Assembly: GCA_002706685.1 (NCBI GenBank)
Contig: PALV01000020.1
Span: forward strand, 124,001-188,000
Source of the DNA: Gammaproteobacteria bacterium
Lineage (GTDB): Bacteria; Pseudomonadota; Gammaproteobacteria; Pseudomonadales; Pseudohongiellaceae
Direction of reading: 5' to 3'
Length of the DNA: 64,000 nt
The position numbers were made by a program, and so were the translations under genes. Positions 55,865 through 64,000 of the stretch are shown here, piece by piece (position 1 is the stretch's first letter; each line of letters opens with the position of its first letter). Under the pieces are notes generated by a model. It made no database searches and was not told the origin of the DNA. It saw only the letters and a list, made by a program, of their open reading frames with translations.

Positions 55865-57775
55865 ATGTCACACCAGTCCGAATTGATTAGCACTGATATC
55901 ACTGCATACCTTGCGCAACACGAGCGCAAGGAACTCCTGCGCCTGTTGACCTGCGGCAGCGTTGATGACGGCAAGAGCACCCTGATTGGTCGACTGCTGC
56001 ACGACTCCAAGATGATCTATGAGGATCAGCTGGCCGCCATTCAGAAAGACAGCCTCAAAGTCGGCACGACCGGCGGCAAACTTGATCTGGCGCTGCTGGT
56101 CGATGGTCTGCAGGCAGAGCGTGAACAGGGCATCACCATCGATGTTGCCTATCGGTATTTTTCGACATCAAAACGAAAATTCATTATCGCCGACACGCCC
56201 GGTCACGAGCAGTACACGCGCAACATGGCCACAGGTGCGTCAACCTGCGACCTGGCAGTCATCCTGATCGACGCCCGCCATGGCGTTCAGGTTCAGACCA
56301 GACGCCACAGCTTCATCACCTCGCTGCTGGGCATCAAGCACATCGTGGTAGCGGTGAACAAGATGGACCTGGTCGATTACAGTCAGGACGTTTTTGAAAA
56401 AATACGCGCCGACTATCTGAAGTTTTCCGAAAAACTGAAACCGGCCGAGTTTCACTTTATCCCAATGTCAGCGCTGGATGGCGACAATGTCGTCAACCCC
56501 AGCGCCAACATGGCCTGGTACGAAGGCCCGACATTGATGAACCTGCTGGAGAACGTTCAGATCACGGAGAACCGGAACTATGAAGACTTCCGTTATCCGG
56601 TTCAGTATGTCAATCGCCCCAACCTTAACTTCAGAGGCTTCTGTGGCACAGTGGCGTCAGGTGTCGTTCGTAAGGGCGACGAGATCATAGTGCTGCCATC
56701 ACGCAAGAAGAGTCGGATCAAATCGATTGTGACCTTCGAGGAAGAACTGGAGCTGGCACACTCTGATATGGCGATCACGCTGACCCTGGAGGACGAAATC
56801 GACGTCAGCCGCGGCGACATGATCGTGCATCGGGATAACATGCCGACTGTGGCCGAAGAGTTTGATGCCACGGTGGTGTGGATGACCGAAGACGCTTTGC
56901 TGCCGGGCAAGATGTATGACTTTAAACTGGGTACAAAAACGGTCAGCGGCCGAGTTAATACCATCAAACACCAGATTGATGTCAACACACTGGAAGAAAG
57001 TCCGGCCCCCGCGCTGGAACTGAACGAAATCGGTGTGTGTGATGTCTCGGTGGATCAGCCGGTTTGCATCGACAGTTATGATCGCAATCGCAATACCGGT
57101 TCATTTATCGTCATTGATCGCCTCACCAATGTCACCGTCGGTGCGGGCATGATCAATCTGGATGCGGCCGCCGCCAAACGCCGCAAGCGCAGCGGAATTA
57201 CTCACGTTACCCGTGAAGAGCGTTCGGCCCGTTACGGTCAGAAACCGGCAACGGTCATGTTCATTGGTGTTTCCGGTGCCGGCAAGTCAACACTGGCTCA
57301 TGGCCTGGAACGTCGTCTGTTCGACATGGGCAGGGTCAGTACGGTGCTGGACGGCAAGGCCATGCGACTGGGTATCAGCAAAGACCTGCCACATGACGCC
57401 GAGGGTCGCGCTGAAAATTTGCGCCGCAGTGCACATATCGCCCGTTTCATAAACGACTCGGGACTGATCTGCTGTGCCGCTTTCGTCGCGCCAAACCCGG
57501 ATTCACGTGAGCACGCGGTCAGTGTGATTGGCAAGGACAACTGCTACATCGTCTATCTGAATCCGCCCATCGAGGTCTGCCAGCAGCGTGACCCCAGCGG
57601 TATCTACGCAGCTGCAGAGGCAACAGGATCAGCCGATATCCCTGGCATCTCCTTCCCTTACTCGCCACCTGAAACGGTCGAGCTGGAACTGGATACAGCC
57701 AGCCTCAGCGTCGATGAATGCCTGGATCAGGTGCTGGATATGATGCGCGACAAAGGTATTCTTAACGGCCGCTAA
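55865..57775 (+). CDS. cysNC: Bifunctional ATP sulfurylase GTPase / APS kinase
   Basis: Fusion of CysN and CysC, 636 residues. CysN part: GTPase P-loop [15 protein letters not shown] (31-45), [24 protein letters not shown], then EF-Tu-like beta domains. CysC part from about residue 455: P-loop [18 protein letters not shown] and the [15 protein letters not shown] segment, with [17 protein letters not shown]. It makes adenosine phosphosulfate and then PAPS, for cysteine synthesis or sulfation. Fusion of CysN and CysC is also known in Pseudomonas. The stop overlaps the convergent nif3-like gene by four bases. Confidence 0.97.
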   Translation: MSHQSELISTDITAYLAQHERKELLRLLTCGSVDDGKSTLIGRLLHDSKMIYEDQLAAIQKDSLKVGTTGGKLDLALLVDGLQAEREQGITIDVAYRYFSTSKRKFIIADTPGHEQYTRNMATGASTCDLAVILIDARHGVQVQTRRHSFITSLLGIKHIVVAVNKMDLVDYSQDVFEKIRADYLKFSEKLKPAEFHFIPMSALDGDNVVNPSANMAWYEGPTLMNLLENVQITENRNYEDFRYPVQYVNRPNLNFRGFCGTVASGVVRKGDEIIVLPSRKKSRIKSIVTFEEELELAHSDMAITLTLEDEIDVSRGDMIVHRDNMPTVAEEFDATVVWMTEDALLPGKMYDFKLGTKTVSGRVNTIKHQIDVNTLEESPAPALELNEIGVCDVSVDQPVCIDSYDRNRNTGSFIVIDRLTNVTVGAGMINLDAAAAKRRKRSGITHVTREERSARYGQKPATVMFIGVSGAGKSTLAHGLERRLFDMGRVSTVLDGKAMRLGISKDLPHDAEGRAENLRRSAHIARFINDSGLICCAAFVAPNPDSREHAVSVIGKDNCYIVYLNPPIEVCQQRDPSGIYAAAEATGSADIPGISFPYSPPETVELELDTASLSVDECLDQVLDMMRDKGILNGR

Positions 57776-58566
57776 ACCGGATTATCGATGTCGATAAACT
57801 GATGGCTCACGTCGAATTGCTGGGCGATCCATTCGCCCAGCGCCTGGACGCCGTAGCGTTCGGTGGCGTGATGTCCGGCAGCGAAATAATGGATACCGTG
57901 CTCACGGGCCATATGAACAGTAGGCTCGGAAATCTCGCCTGAAATGAAGGCGTCTGCACCGATCTCAACCGCCCTCTCGATATAAGACTGCGCGGCGCCC
58001 GTACACCAGGCGATGCGTCGGATTGGACGGTCTGACATATCCTGCCCGGAGCTGCTCGATGAAGACTGTGGCGCGATGTGCAATGGCTCACGCTGCAGTG
58101 CATCGTGAATGCGCGCTCGCAGCGTCTCCCCTGTCATGGGGGTCTCCAGCTCGCTATACAGGCCCATCGGTTGTCTGTTGATTTTGGTGAGCTCGCCACT
58201 GACAGGCAAACCCAGCACGGCTGCCAGCTGTGTGTTATTGCCCAGCTCGGGATGTGCGTCCAGCGGTAAATGGTAAGCCACCAGGTTGATGTCGTGTTCC
58301 AGCAGCAGGCGCACCCGCCGCTGTTTCAGACCCGTAATGACTGACGACTCGCCACGCCAGAAATAACCATGGTGCACCAGCAGCAGATCTGCGCCGGCCG
58401 CGGCAGCCGCTTCGATCATCGCCTGACTGGCTGTCACACCCGACACAATATGTCGAATCTGGTCTTTTCCCTCAACCTGCAGTCCGTTTGGGCAATAATC
58501 ATTGAACTGGTCCGTCTTCAGCAGAGAGTCCAGCTCTTTGAGCAGGGTGCGGCGATCTATCGGCAT
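57772..58566 (-). CDS. Nif3/YbgI-like dinuclear metal protein
   Basis: GTP cyclohydrolase I type 2 / NIF3 family, forms toroidal hexamers with a two-metal site; cellular role unknown. The 264-residue protein keeps metal ligands [14 protein letters not shown] and, near the end, [24 protein letters not shown] is the N-terminal family motif. It is convergent with cysNC (four-base overlap) and divergent from algW, the same neighbourhood as in Pseudomonas. Confidence 0.93.
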   Translation of the reverse strand: MPIDRRTLLKELDSLLKTDQFNDYCPNGLQVEGKDQIRHIVSGVTASQAMIEAAAAAGADLLLVHHGYFWRGESSVITGLKQRRVRLLLEHDINLVAYHLPLDAHPELGNNTQLAAVLGLPVSGELTKINRQPMGLYSELETPMTGETLRARIHDALQREPLHIAPQSSSSSSGQDMSDRPIRRIAWCTGAAQSYIERAVEIGADAFISGEISEPTVHMAREHGIHYFAAGHHATERYGVQALGEWIAQQFDVSHQFIDIDNPV

Positions 58567-58604
58567 AACGATTTACCTTCACTTAATGGGTTTTTATTCG
58601 CATA

Positions 58605-59807
58605 ATGCGCAACCATATGAAAAGTTTTTTGCAGTTTATCAGTTGGCCCACATTCGTTGGTGTACTGCTGGCACTTGTGCTGCTGCAATACCAGCAAATT
58701 CGCCAATTGTCGGTTCGAATCGACGAACTGGCACTGCAGTCACAGGCACAGATTTCTCAGCCTGCTCCCGCCCAGTCGACGACATCTCACGCCAGTGCTG
58801 TCGCCAAAGCATCACCTTCGGTTGTCAGCATTCACTCAACAATTCGCGAGCAGATTCAACTTCCGCCTGTCGAGGAATTGCCTGCGGCGCTACGTGATTT
58901 ACTGCAGAATCTGCCATCGGAACGTCTCTGGGACAGCCTTGGCTCAGGCGTTGCCATCAGCGACCAGGGGCATATTCTCACAGCTTTGCATGTTATTGAA
59001 GGCGCCGAGGATATTGAGGTCCACTTCAACAATTCCCAGGGCATGAACATCACCGCCCGGGCTCGCCTGCTGGGTGCCGACGCTGACAGTGATCTTGCCC
59101 TTTTGCAAGTGGACAGCACCGAACTGCCTCCTGCTGTGCCGATTGGATCTTCGGACGACGTCAATGTGGGAGACACTGTCCTGACGATAGGATATCCGCG
59201 GCGAGACCTGATGAATCAGAAGTCGGTATCCGCCGGCGTTGTCAGCGCCCTGGGTATCCCCAGGGACGGCCTTCCCATCGTGGAATATATACAGACCGAC
59301 GCGGCCATGAATTATGGCAACTCCGGCGGCGCCCTGATAAATGCCAATGGTGAGCTGATTGGCATTAACTCCTTTATATATTCTCAATCTGGCGGCTCTG
59401 ACGGTATTGGCTTCGCGGTGCCAATCAACAAAGCCATGATTGTGGTGGAGCAGCTGCGCCAGCAGGGCGTATTTACACCTGGCTATCTTGGCGTCATTAC
59501 CGGCGAGTTGCTCAATGACGAAACCAGTACTACCTTTTTCGGTACGCCAGATATTGAGGGTTTGCTGATTGAGCAGGTTGACGCCAACAGCCCCGCAGAA
59601 CAGGCTGGTATTCAGGCAGGGGATGTCATGACACATATCGATGGCCGGGCCATTGAGAGCGTCATAGGCGCAATAGAGCAGATCAACCGCAAACCACCAG
59701 GTGAACAGGTTGTCCTGACGCTTTACCGTGCCGGCGAGTCTGTCGACAGAACAGTGACGCTGGGCACCGGCACTGCCCAGTACCGGACCCGTCTGGACTC
59801 ACAATAA
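58605..59807 (+). CDS. algW: Periplasmic DegS/AlgW-type serine protease
   Basis: Membrane-anchored HtrA-family site-1 protease that cuts the anti-sigma factor (RseA/MucA) on envelope stress and activates the sigma-E regulon. The 400 residues: an N-terminal anchor (about 10-28), a protease domain with triad His129 (TALHVIEG), Asp163 (DSDLALLQ) and Ser240 (YGNSGGAL), and one C-terminal PDZ domain (about 285-385). One PDZ and the anchor fit DegS/AlgW rather than DegP. The ATG at 58617 is an alternative start; neither has a good ribosome site. Confidence 0.94.
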   Translation: MRNHMKSFLQFISWPTFVGVLLALVLLQYQQIRQLSVRIDELALQSQAQISQPAPAQSTTSHASAVAKASPSVVSIHSTIREQIQLPPVEELPAALRDLLQNLPSERLWDSLGSGVAISDQGHILTALHVIEGAEDIEVHFNNSQGMNITARARLLGADADSDLALLQVDSTELPPAVPIGSSDDVNVGDTVLTIGYPRRDLMNQKSVSAGVVSALGIPRDGLPIVEYIQTDAAMNYGNSGGALINANGELIGINSFIYSQSGGSDGIGFAVPINKAMIVVEQLRQQGVFTPGYLGVITGELLNDETSTTFFGTPDIEGLLIEQVDANSPAEQAGIQAGDVMTHIDGRAIESVIGAIEQINRKPPGEQVVLTLYRAGESVDRTVTLGTGTAQYRTRLDSQ

Positions 59808-59852
59808 GGCAGCCTTTCTGGTGTGCTCCGGCACCCGCGCTCAGCGCCTGTC

Positions 59853-61211
59853 TTAAGACTGATCTGACGAATGGCGGCCAGGAATACGCCAGGCCGCAGA
59901 CAACGCGTGCGCCTGCAGGCGCTCATTGATCGCCAGCGTTTCTGCAACTGGCGCCAGCGCTGCCGCACCGTGCGGAGAACATTTCAGAATGGAACTCCGT
60001 TTCTGAAAATCGTAAACACCCAGTGGTGAAAAGAATCGTGCGGTACCCGATGTCGGCAGGACGTGACAGGGTCCGGCACAATAATCGCCCAACGCTTCCG
60101 GTGTGTGACGCCCCATGAAAATGGCACCAGCGTGCCGCACACCCGGCAGCCACTGATCCGGATCTTCGACCGACAACTCCAGATGCTCAGGTGCAATCTC
60201 GTTGCAGATTGCCAGCGCCGTTTCTTTATCCGGGGCGTAGATCAATGCACCTCGATTGCCCATGGACGTTGCAATGATGTCGCGCCGCTCCATCGTCGGC
60301 AGCAGCCGTGCGATACTGGCGCTGACTGCATCGAGAAAATCTTTGTCCGTACTGATCAGAATGGACTGTGCCTGCTCATCGTGCTCAGCCTGTGAGAACA
60401 GGTCCATCGCGATCCAGTCAGGATCAGTTTTCCCATCACAGACCACGGTCAATTCGGATGGGCCGGCTATCATGTCGATACCCACCTCACCGAAAACCTG
60501 TTTTTTGGCAGCCGTCACAAAAACATTACCCGGCCCGGTAATCTTGTCGACTCTCGGTATGGTCTGCGTGCCAAATGCCAGCGCGGCAATTGCCTGCGCA
60601 CCGCCGATGGTAAACAGGCGATCAACACCGGCCACCGCGGCAGCCGCAAATATCAGGCGGCCATCACCACCGGCATCTGCACCGTAGGCAGTAGGTACAA
60701 CGGCAATCACTTCTTCCACGCCTGCCACTTTGGCAGGGATGGCGTTCATCAGCACTGACGAGGGATAGTTCGCCTTGCCACCTGGCACATACAGACCTGC
60801 TCTATCCAGGGCGACGACGTGCTGACCATATACCGAACCGTCCTCTTCCTCATACTGCCAGGATGGTTGCCGCTGACGCTCGTGATAACGACGGATGCGC
60901 TCTGCAGCCACCTGAAGCGCCTCCGCCTGTTCGGTGTCCAGTGCATCCAGAGCCGCCTGCATCTGCTCGCGGCTAACTTCCAGATCTGAGACGCTGCCAA
61001 CATCGCGGCGATCGAATCGACGCGTATATTCGAGCACAGCCTCATCACCACGCGTTCTGACCTGCAATAGAATTTCGGCCACCGTATCACTGACAGTTTT
61101 GTCTTCAATCATGCGCCGGTCAAGAAGCGCTGTCAGGATCTCGTGAAAATCAGCCTGACCCGCATCAAGCCGGCGAACACTCAGCGATGTTGGCTCAGTT
61201 GCATCACTCAT
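59853..61211 (-). CDS. hisD: Histidinol dehydrogenase
   Basis: Last step of histidine synthesis, oxidises histidinol to histidine with NAD. The 452-residue protein has [37 protein letters not shown], the NAD/zinc region [14 protein letters not shown] and [23 protein letters not shown] and [20 protein letters not shown]. Somewhat longer than E. coli HisD (434) because of an N-terminal extension ([12 protein letters not shown]). It overlaps hisG by four bases. In Pseudomonas hisC follows hisD; here it is absent and algW comes next, convergent. Confidence 0.97.
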   Translation of the reverse strand: MSDATEPTSLSVRRLDAGQADFHEILTALLDRRMIEDKTVSDTVAEILLQVRTRGDEAVLEYTRRFDRRDVGSVSDLEVSREQMQAALDALDTEQAEALQVAAERIRRYHERQRQPSWQYEEEDGSVYGQHVVALDRAGLYVPGGKANYPSSVLMNAIPAKVAGVEEVIAVVPTAYGADAGGDGRLIFAAAAVAGVDRLFTIGGAQAIAALAFGTQTIPRVDKITGPGNVFVTAAKKQVFGEVGIDMIAGPSELTVVCDGKTDPDWIAMDLFSQAEHDEQAQSILISTDKDFLDAVSASIARLLPTMERRDIIATSMGNRGALIYAPDKETALAICNEIAPEHLELSVEDPDQWLPGVRHAGAIFMGRHTPEALGDYCAGPCHVLPTSGTARFFSPLGVYDFQKRSSILKCSPHGAAALAPVAETLAINERLQAHALSAAWRIPGRHSSDQS

Positions 61212-61864
61212 GATTTTTCCCCTGCTTCCACAGCAGCACGGAGCCGCTCCAGCAGATCCGAGACAGCTGCGTGCTTCATTTTCATGGCAGCCTTGTTCAC
61301 TATCACCCGCGAGCTGATGTTGGCGATCAGCTCCAGCGGCTCCAGGCCATTGGCTTTCAGCGTATTGCCACTATCCACAATATCAACGATCCAGTCAGCC
61401 AGCCCCATGGATGGTGCCAGCTCCAGAGCGCCATTGAGTTTGATGATATCTGTCTGCAGCCCCTGGTCAGCAAAATAGCGGCGCGCAATGTTCACAAACT
61501 TACTGGCGACACGCACTCGATCAGTAGGCGCCGGCGCGCCAACAGGCGCTGCTGTCATGAGTCGACAACGCGAGATTTTCAGATCCAGCGGCTCGTAGAA
61601 AGCGCCTTCACCATGCTCCATCAGCAGGTCCTTGCCAACAACACCCAGGTCTGCGCTGCCAAACTCCACATAGGTCGGAACATCAGAGCCGCGCACGATC
61701 ATGATGTGCAAATCGGGGCGGTTAGTCTCGAACAGCAGCTTGCGACTGGTGGTGTGATCCTCCAGCATCTCGATTCCCGCAGCTGCCAGCAAGGGCAGGG
61801 TTTCCTGCAGTATTCGTCCTTTGGTCAAGGCCATGACCAGCGATTGGCCCTTGTTGTCTTTCAT
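61208..61864 (-). CDS. hisG: ATP phosphoribosyltransferase, short form
   Basis: First step of histidine synthesis, joins ATP and PRPP. The 218-residue protein is the short HisG type, which lacks the C-terminal regulatory domain and needs HisZ; no hisZ is in the window. Motifs: [42 protein letters not shown] and the PRPP loop [16 protein letters not shown]. Start at 61864 has AAGGAA six bases upstream (61867 is an adjacent ATG). It begins eleven bases after murA. Confidence 0.96.
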   Translation of the reverse strand: MKDNKGQSLVMALTKGRILQETLPLLAAAGIEMLEDHTTSRKLLFETNRPDLHIMIVRGSDVPTYVEFGSADLGVVGKDLLMEHGEGAFYEPLDLKISRCRLMTAAPVGAPAPTDRVRVASKFVNIARRYFADQGLQTDIIKLNGALELAPSMGLADWIVDIVDSGNTLKANGLEPLELIANISSRVIVNKAAMKMKHAAVSDLLERLRAAVEAGEKS

Positions 61865-61874
61865 CATGCGTTCC

Positions 61875-63164
<1,290 letters not shown>

Positions 63165-63407
63165 TCAGGCGGCAGCGGCTTCGGCCGGTGTCATCAGTCG
63201 CATGGTCACCGCATGCACCGCGCCGCTTTGAATGTGCGGGTTAAGATGCTGATACACCAGTTGCTGACGCTTGACAGCGCCGAGACCCGAAAACACGTCT
63301 CCGACTGCAATAACCTGGAACTTGCCTGCCCCGCCATCCACTTTGATCTGGCAATCTGGCAGGGCAGCACTCAACAGCTCTGAAATATACTGTGCATCTA
63401 AACTCAT
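63165..63407 (-). CDS. ibaG: BolA-family protein IbaG
   Basis: Small BolA-like protein of 80 residues, of the IbaG (YrbA) subgroup that pairs with monothiol glutaredoxin in iron-sulfur handling and acid tolerance. It has GGAGKFQVIAVGDVFSGL, VKRQQLVYQHLNPHI and HAVTMRLMTPAE, typical of IbaG. It lies between mlaC and murA, its usual place at the end of the mla operon. Confidence 0.95.
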   Translation of the reverse strand: MSLDAQYISELLSAALPDCQIKVDGGAGKFQVIAVGDVFSGLGAVKRQQLVYQHLNPHIQSGAVHAVTMRLMTPAEAAAA

Positions 63408-63443
63408 TCGAAAACCTCTAACGGCGGGACCGGGGTCGGGACC

Positions 63444-64000
63444 TTACTGCCACGCCTCAATAACTGCGTCGATATCATTGTTGTTGCGCGCCATCAGCGC
63501 GGCAAACTGGGTATGGTACTGTCTGCGCAGGTTGATCCCGCCAACAAACAGGTTGCGCAGTTTCCACTCGCCCTGATCGTCTTTGAACAGCGCGTACTGC
63601 AGTTCTATCCGGGCTCCTTCGGAGTTGATCTGCATGCGCACGTTGGTTGGCGCATTGGGATCTTCCGGTGGATCCTGAGGTGGCAGATAAGTGAGTTCCT
63701 GACCACCGTATTCAACCAGGGCAGAACCGTAGAAACGCGTCAGAGTGCTGCGCAGCTTCTCGCCGAACGCTGTGAGCTGCGCGTCAGTGGCGTCTTCCGA
63801 AAATCTCGCCATCACGCCGCGTGCAACTTCACGGAAGTCCACAAACTTGCCGACTTCCTCCTCAATTCCCGCGTAGTAGCGAGTCGGGTCGGATTCAAAA
63901 TAGGGTCTTAGTTCTTCGACTCGCGCTAAAAGCTCGTTTACCGACTGCTCGGCGGCTTCAACCGCAGACAGCTGATCGTTCTGGGCCAGTGCTGGCGACA
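63444..64000 (-). CDS. mlaC: MlaC phospholipid-binding protein (5' end cut by window)
   Basis: Periplasmic carrier that shuttles phospholipids from the outer-membrane Mla complex to the MlaFEDB importer. The visible 184 codons begin with the tail of a signal peptide (SPALAQNDQLSA), then VEELRPYFESDPTRYYAGIEEEVGKFVDFREVARGVM (key MlaC segment: VDFREVARGVM), LTRFYGSALVEYGG and KDDQGEWKLRNLFVGGINLRRQY. The frame runs off the window end without a start codon. Downstream order mlaC-ibaG-murA is conserved, so mlaD/E/F probably lie just outside. Confidence 0.93.
   Translation of the reverse strand, partial: SPALAQNDQLSAVEAAEQSVNELLARVEELRPYFESDPTRYYAGIEEEVGKFVDFREVARGVMARFSEDATDAQLTAFGEKLRSTLTRFYGSALVEYGGQELTYLPPQDPPEDPNAPTNVRMQINSEGARIELQYALFKDDQGEWKLRNLFVGGINLRRQYHTQFAALMARNNNDIDAVIEAWQ

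Overview
The window is a stretch of core chromosome from a gammaproteobacterium with moderately high G+C. Gene content and order closely follow Pseudomonas and relatives: ampE-ampD/nadC, pilA/pilBCD-coaE-yacG, mutT/thiE fusion-argJ-secA-M23 peptidase-lpxC, the full dcw cluster, rnpB, rsmI/lpoA-yraN-diaA-dolP, sspBA-petCBA-rpsI-rplM-zapE, cysD-cysNC, algW and hisD-hisG-murA-ibaG-mlaC. Blocks that are, as I recall, separated in Pseudomonas lie side by side here. Marine relatives such as Pseudohongiella-type bacteria would fit, but I could not run a phylogenetic search.

Layout. 1-2.9 kb: the end of a metal-chelate/cobalamin ABC importer (permease plus ATPase), then an exported HpcH/HpaI-type aldolase closed by a strong two-way terminator. 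2.9-9 kb (minus): pyruvate dehydrogenase E1 and E2, then ampE and ampD. 9-17 kb: nadC, a small monoheme cytochrome c, the type IV pilin and its assembly genes, coenzyme A synthesis, yacG and a Nudix/ThiE-like fusion. 17-40 kb (minus): argJ, secA, an M23 peptidase, lpxC and the whole division and cell-wall cluster from mraZ to ftsZ. It is read from one clear promoter with a four-box MraZ operator, and many of its genes overlap by a few bases. 40.5-43.3 kb: RNase P RNA, then a ydbH-ynbE-ydbL lipid-bridge operon. 43.3-48 kb: rsmI divergent from lpoA, then yraN, diaA and dolP. 48-54 kb (minus): sspB, sspA, the cytochrome bc1 genes, rpsI, rplM and zapE. 54-64 kb: zapG, sulfate activation (cysD, cysNC), a Nif3-like protein, algW, hisD, hisG, murA, ibaG and the start of the Mla operon (mlaC, cut by the window edge).

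The genes mostly serve envelope growth: peptidoglycan precursors (murA-G, mraY, ddl), septation (fts genes, zapE, zapG), lipopolysaccharide commitment (lpxC), outer-membrane lipid transport (ydbH system, mlaC), peptidoglycan recycling (ampD), synthase activation (lpoA) and envelope stress (algW, dolP).

I found no CRISPR array, prophage, insertion sequence or obvious defence system, and no convincing new multi-gene system. The most unusual features are a cytochrome b/cytochrome c1 gene fusion (fbcH-like) with an altered Rieske cluster-binding loop, an aldolase carrying a signal peptide, an SIS-domain protein whose sugar-phosphate motifs look eroded, and two face-to-face promoters between rsmI and lpoA.
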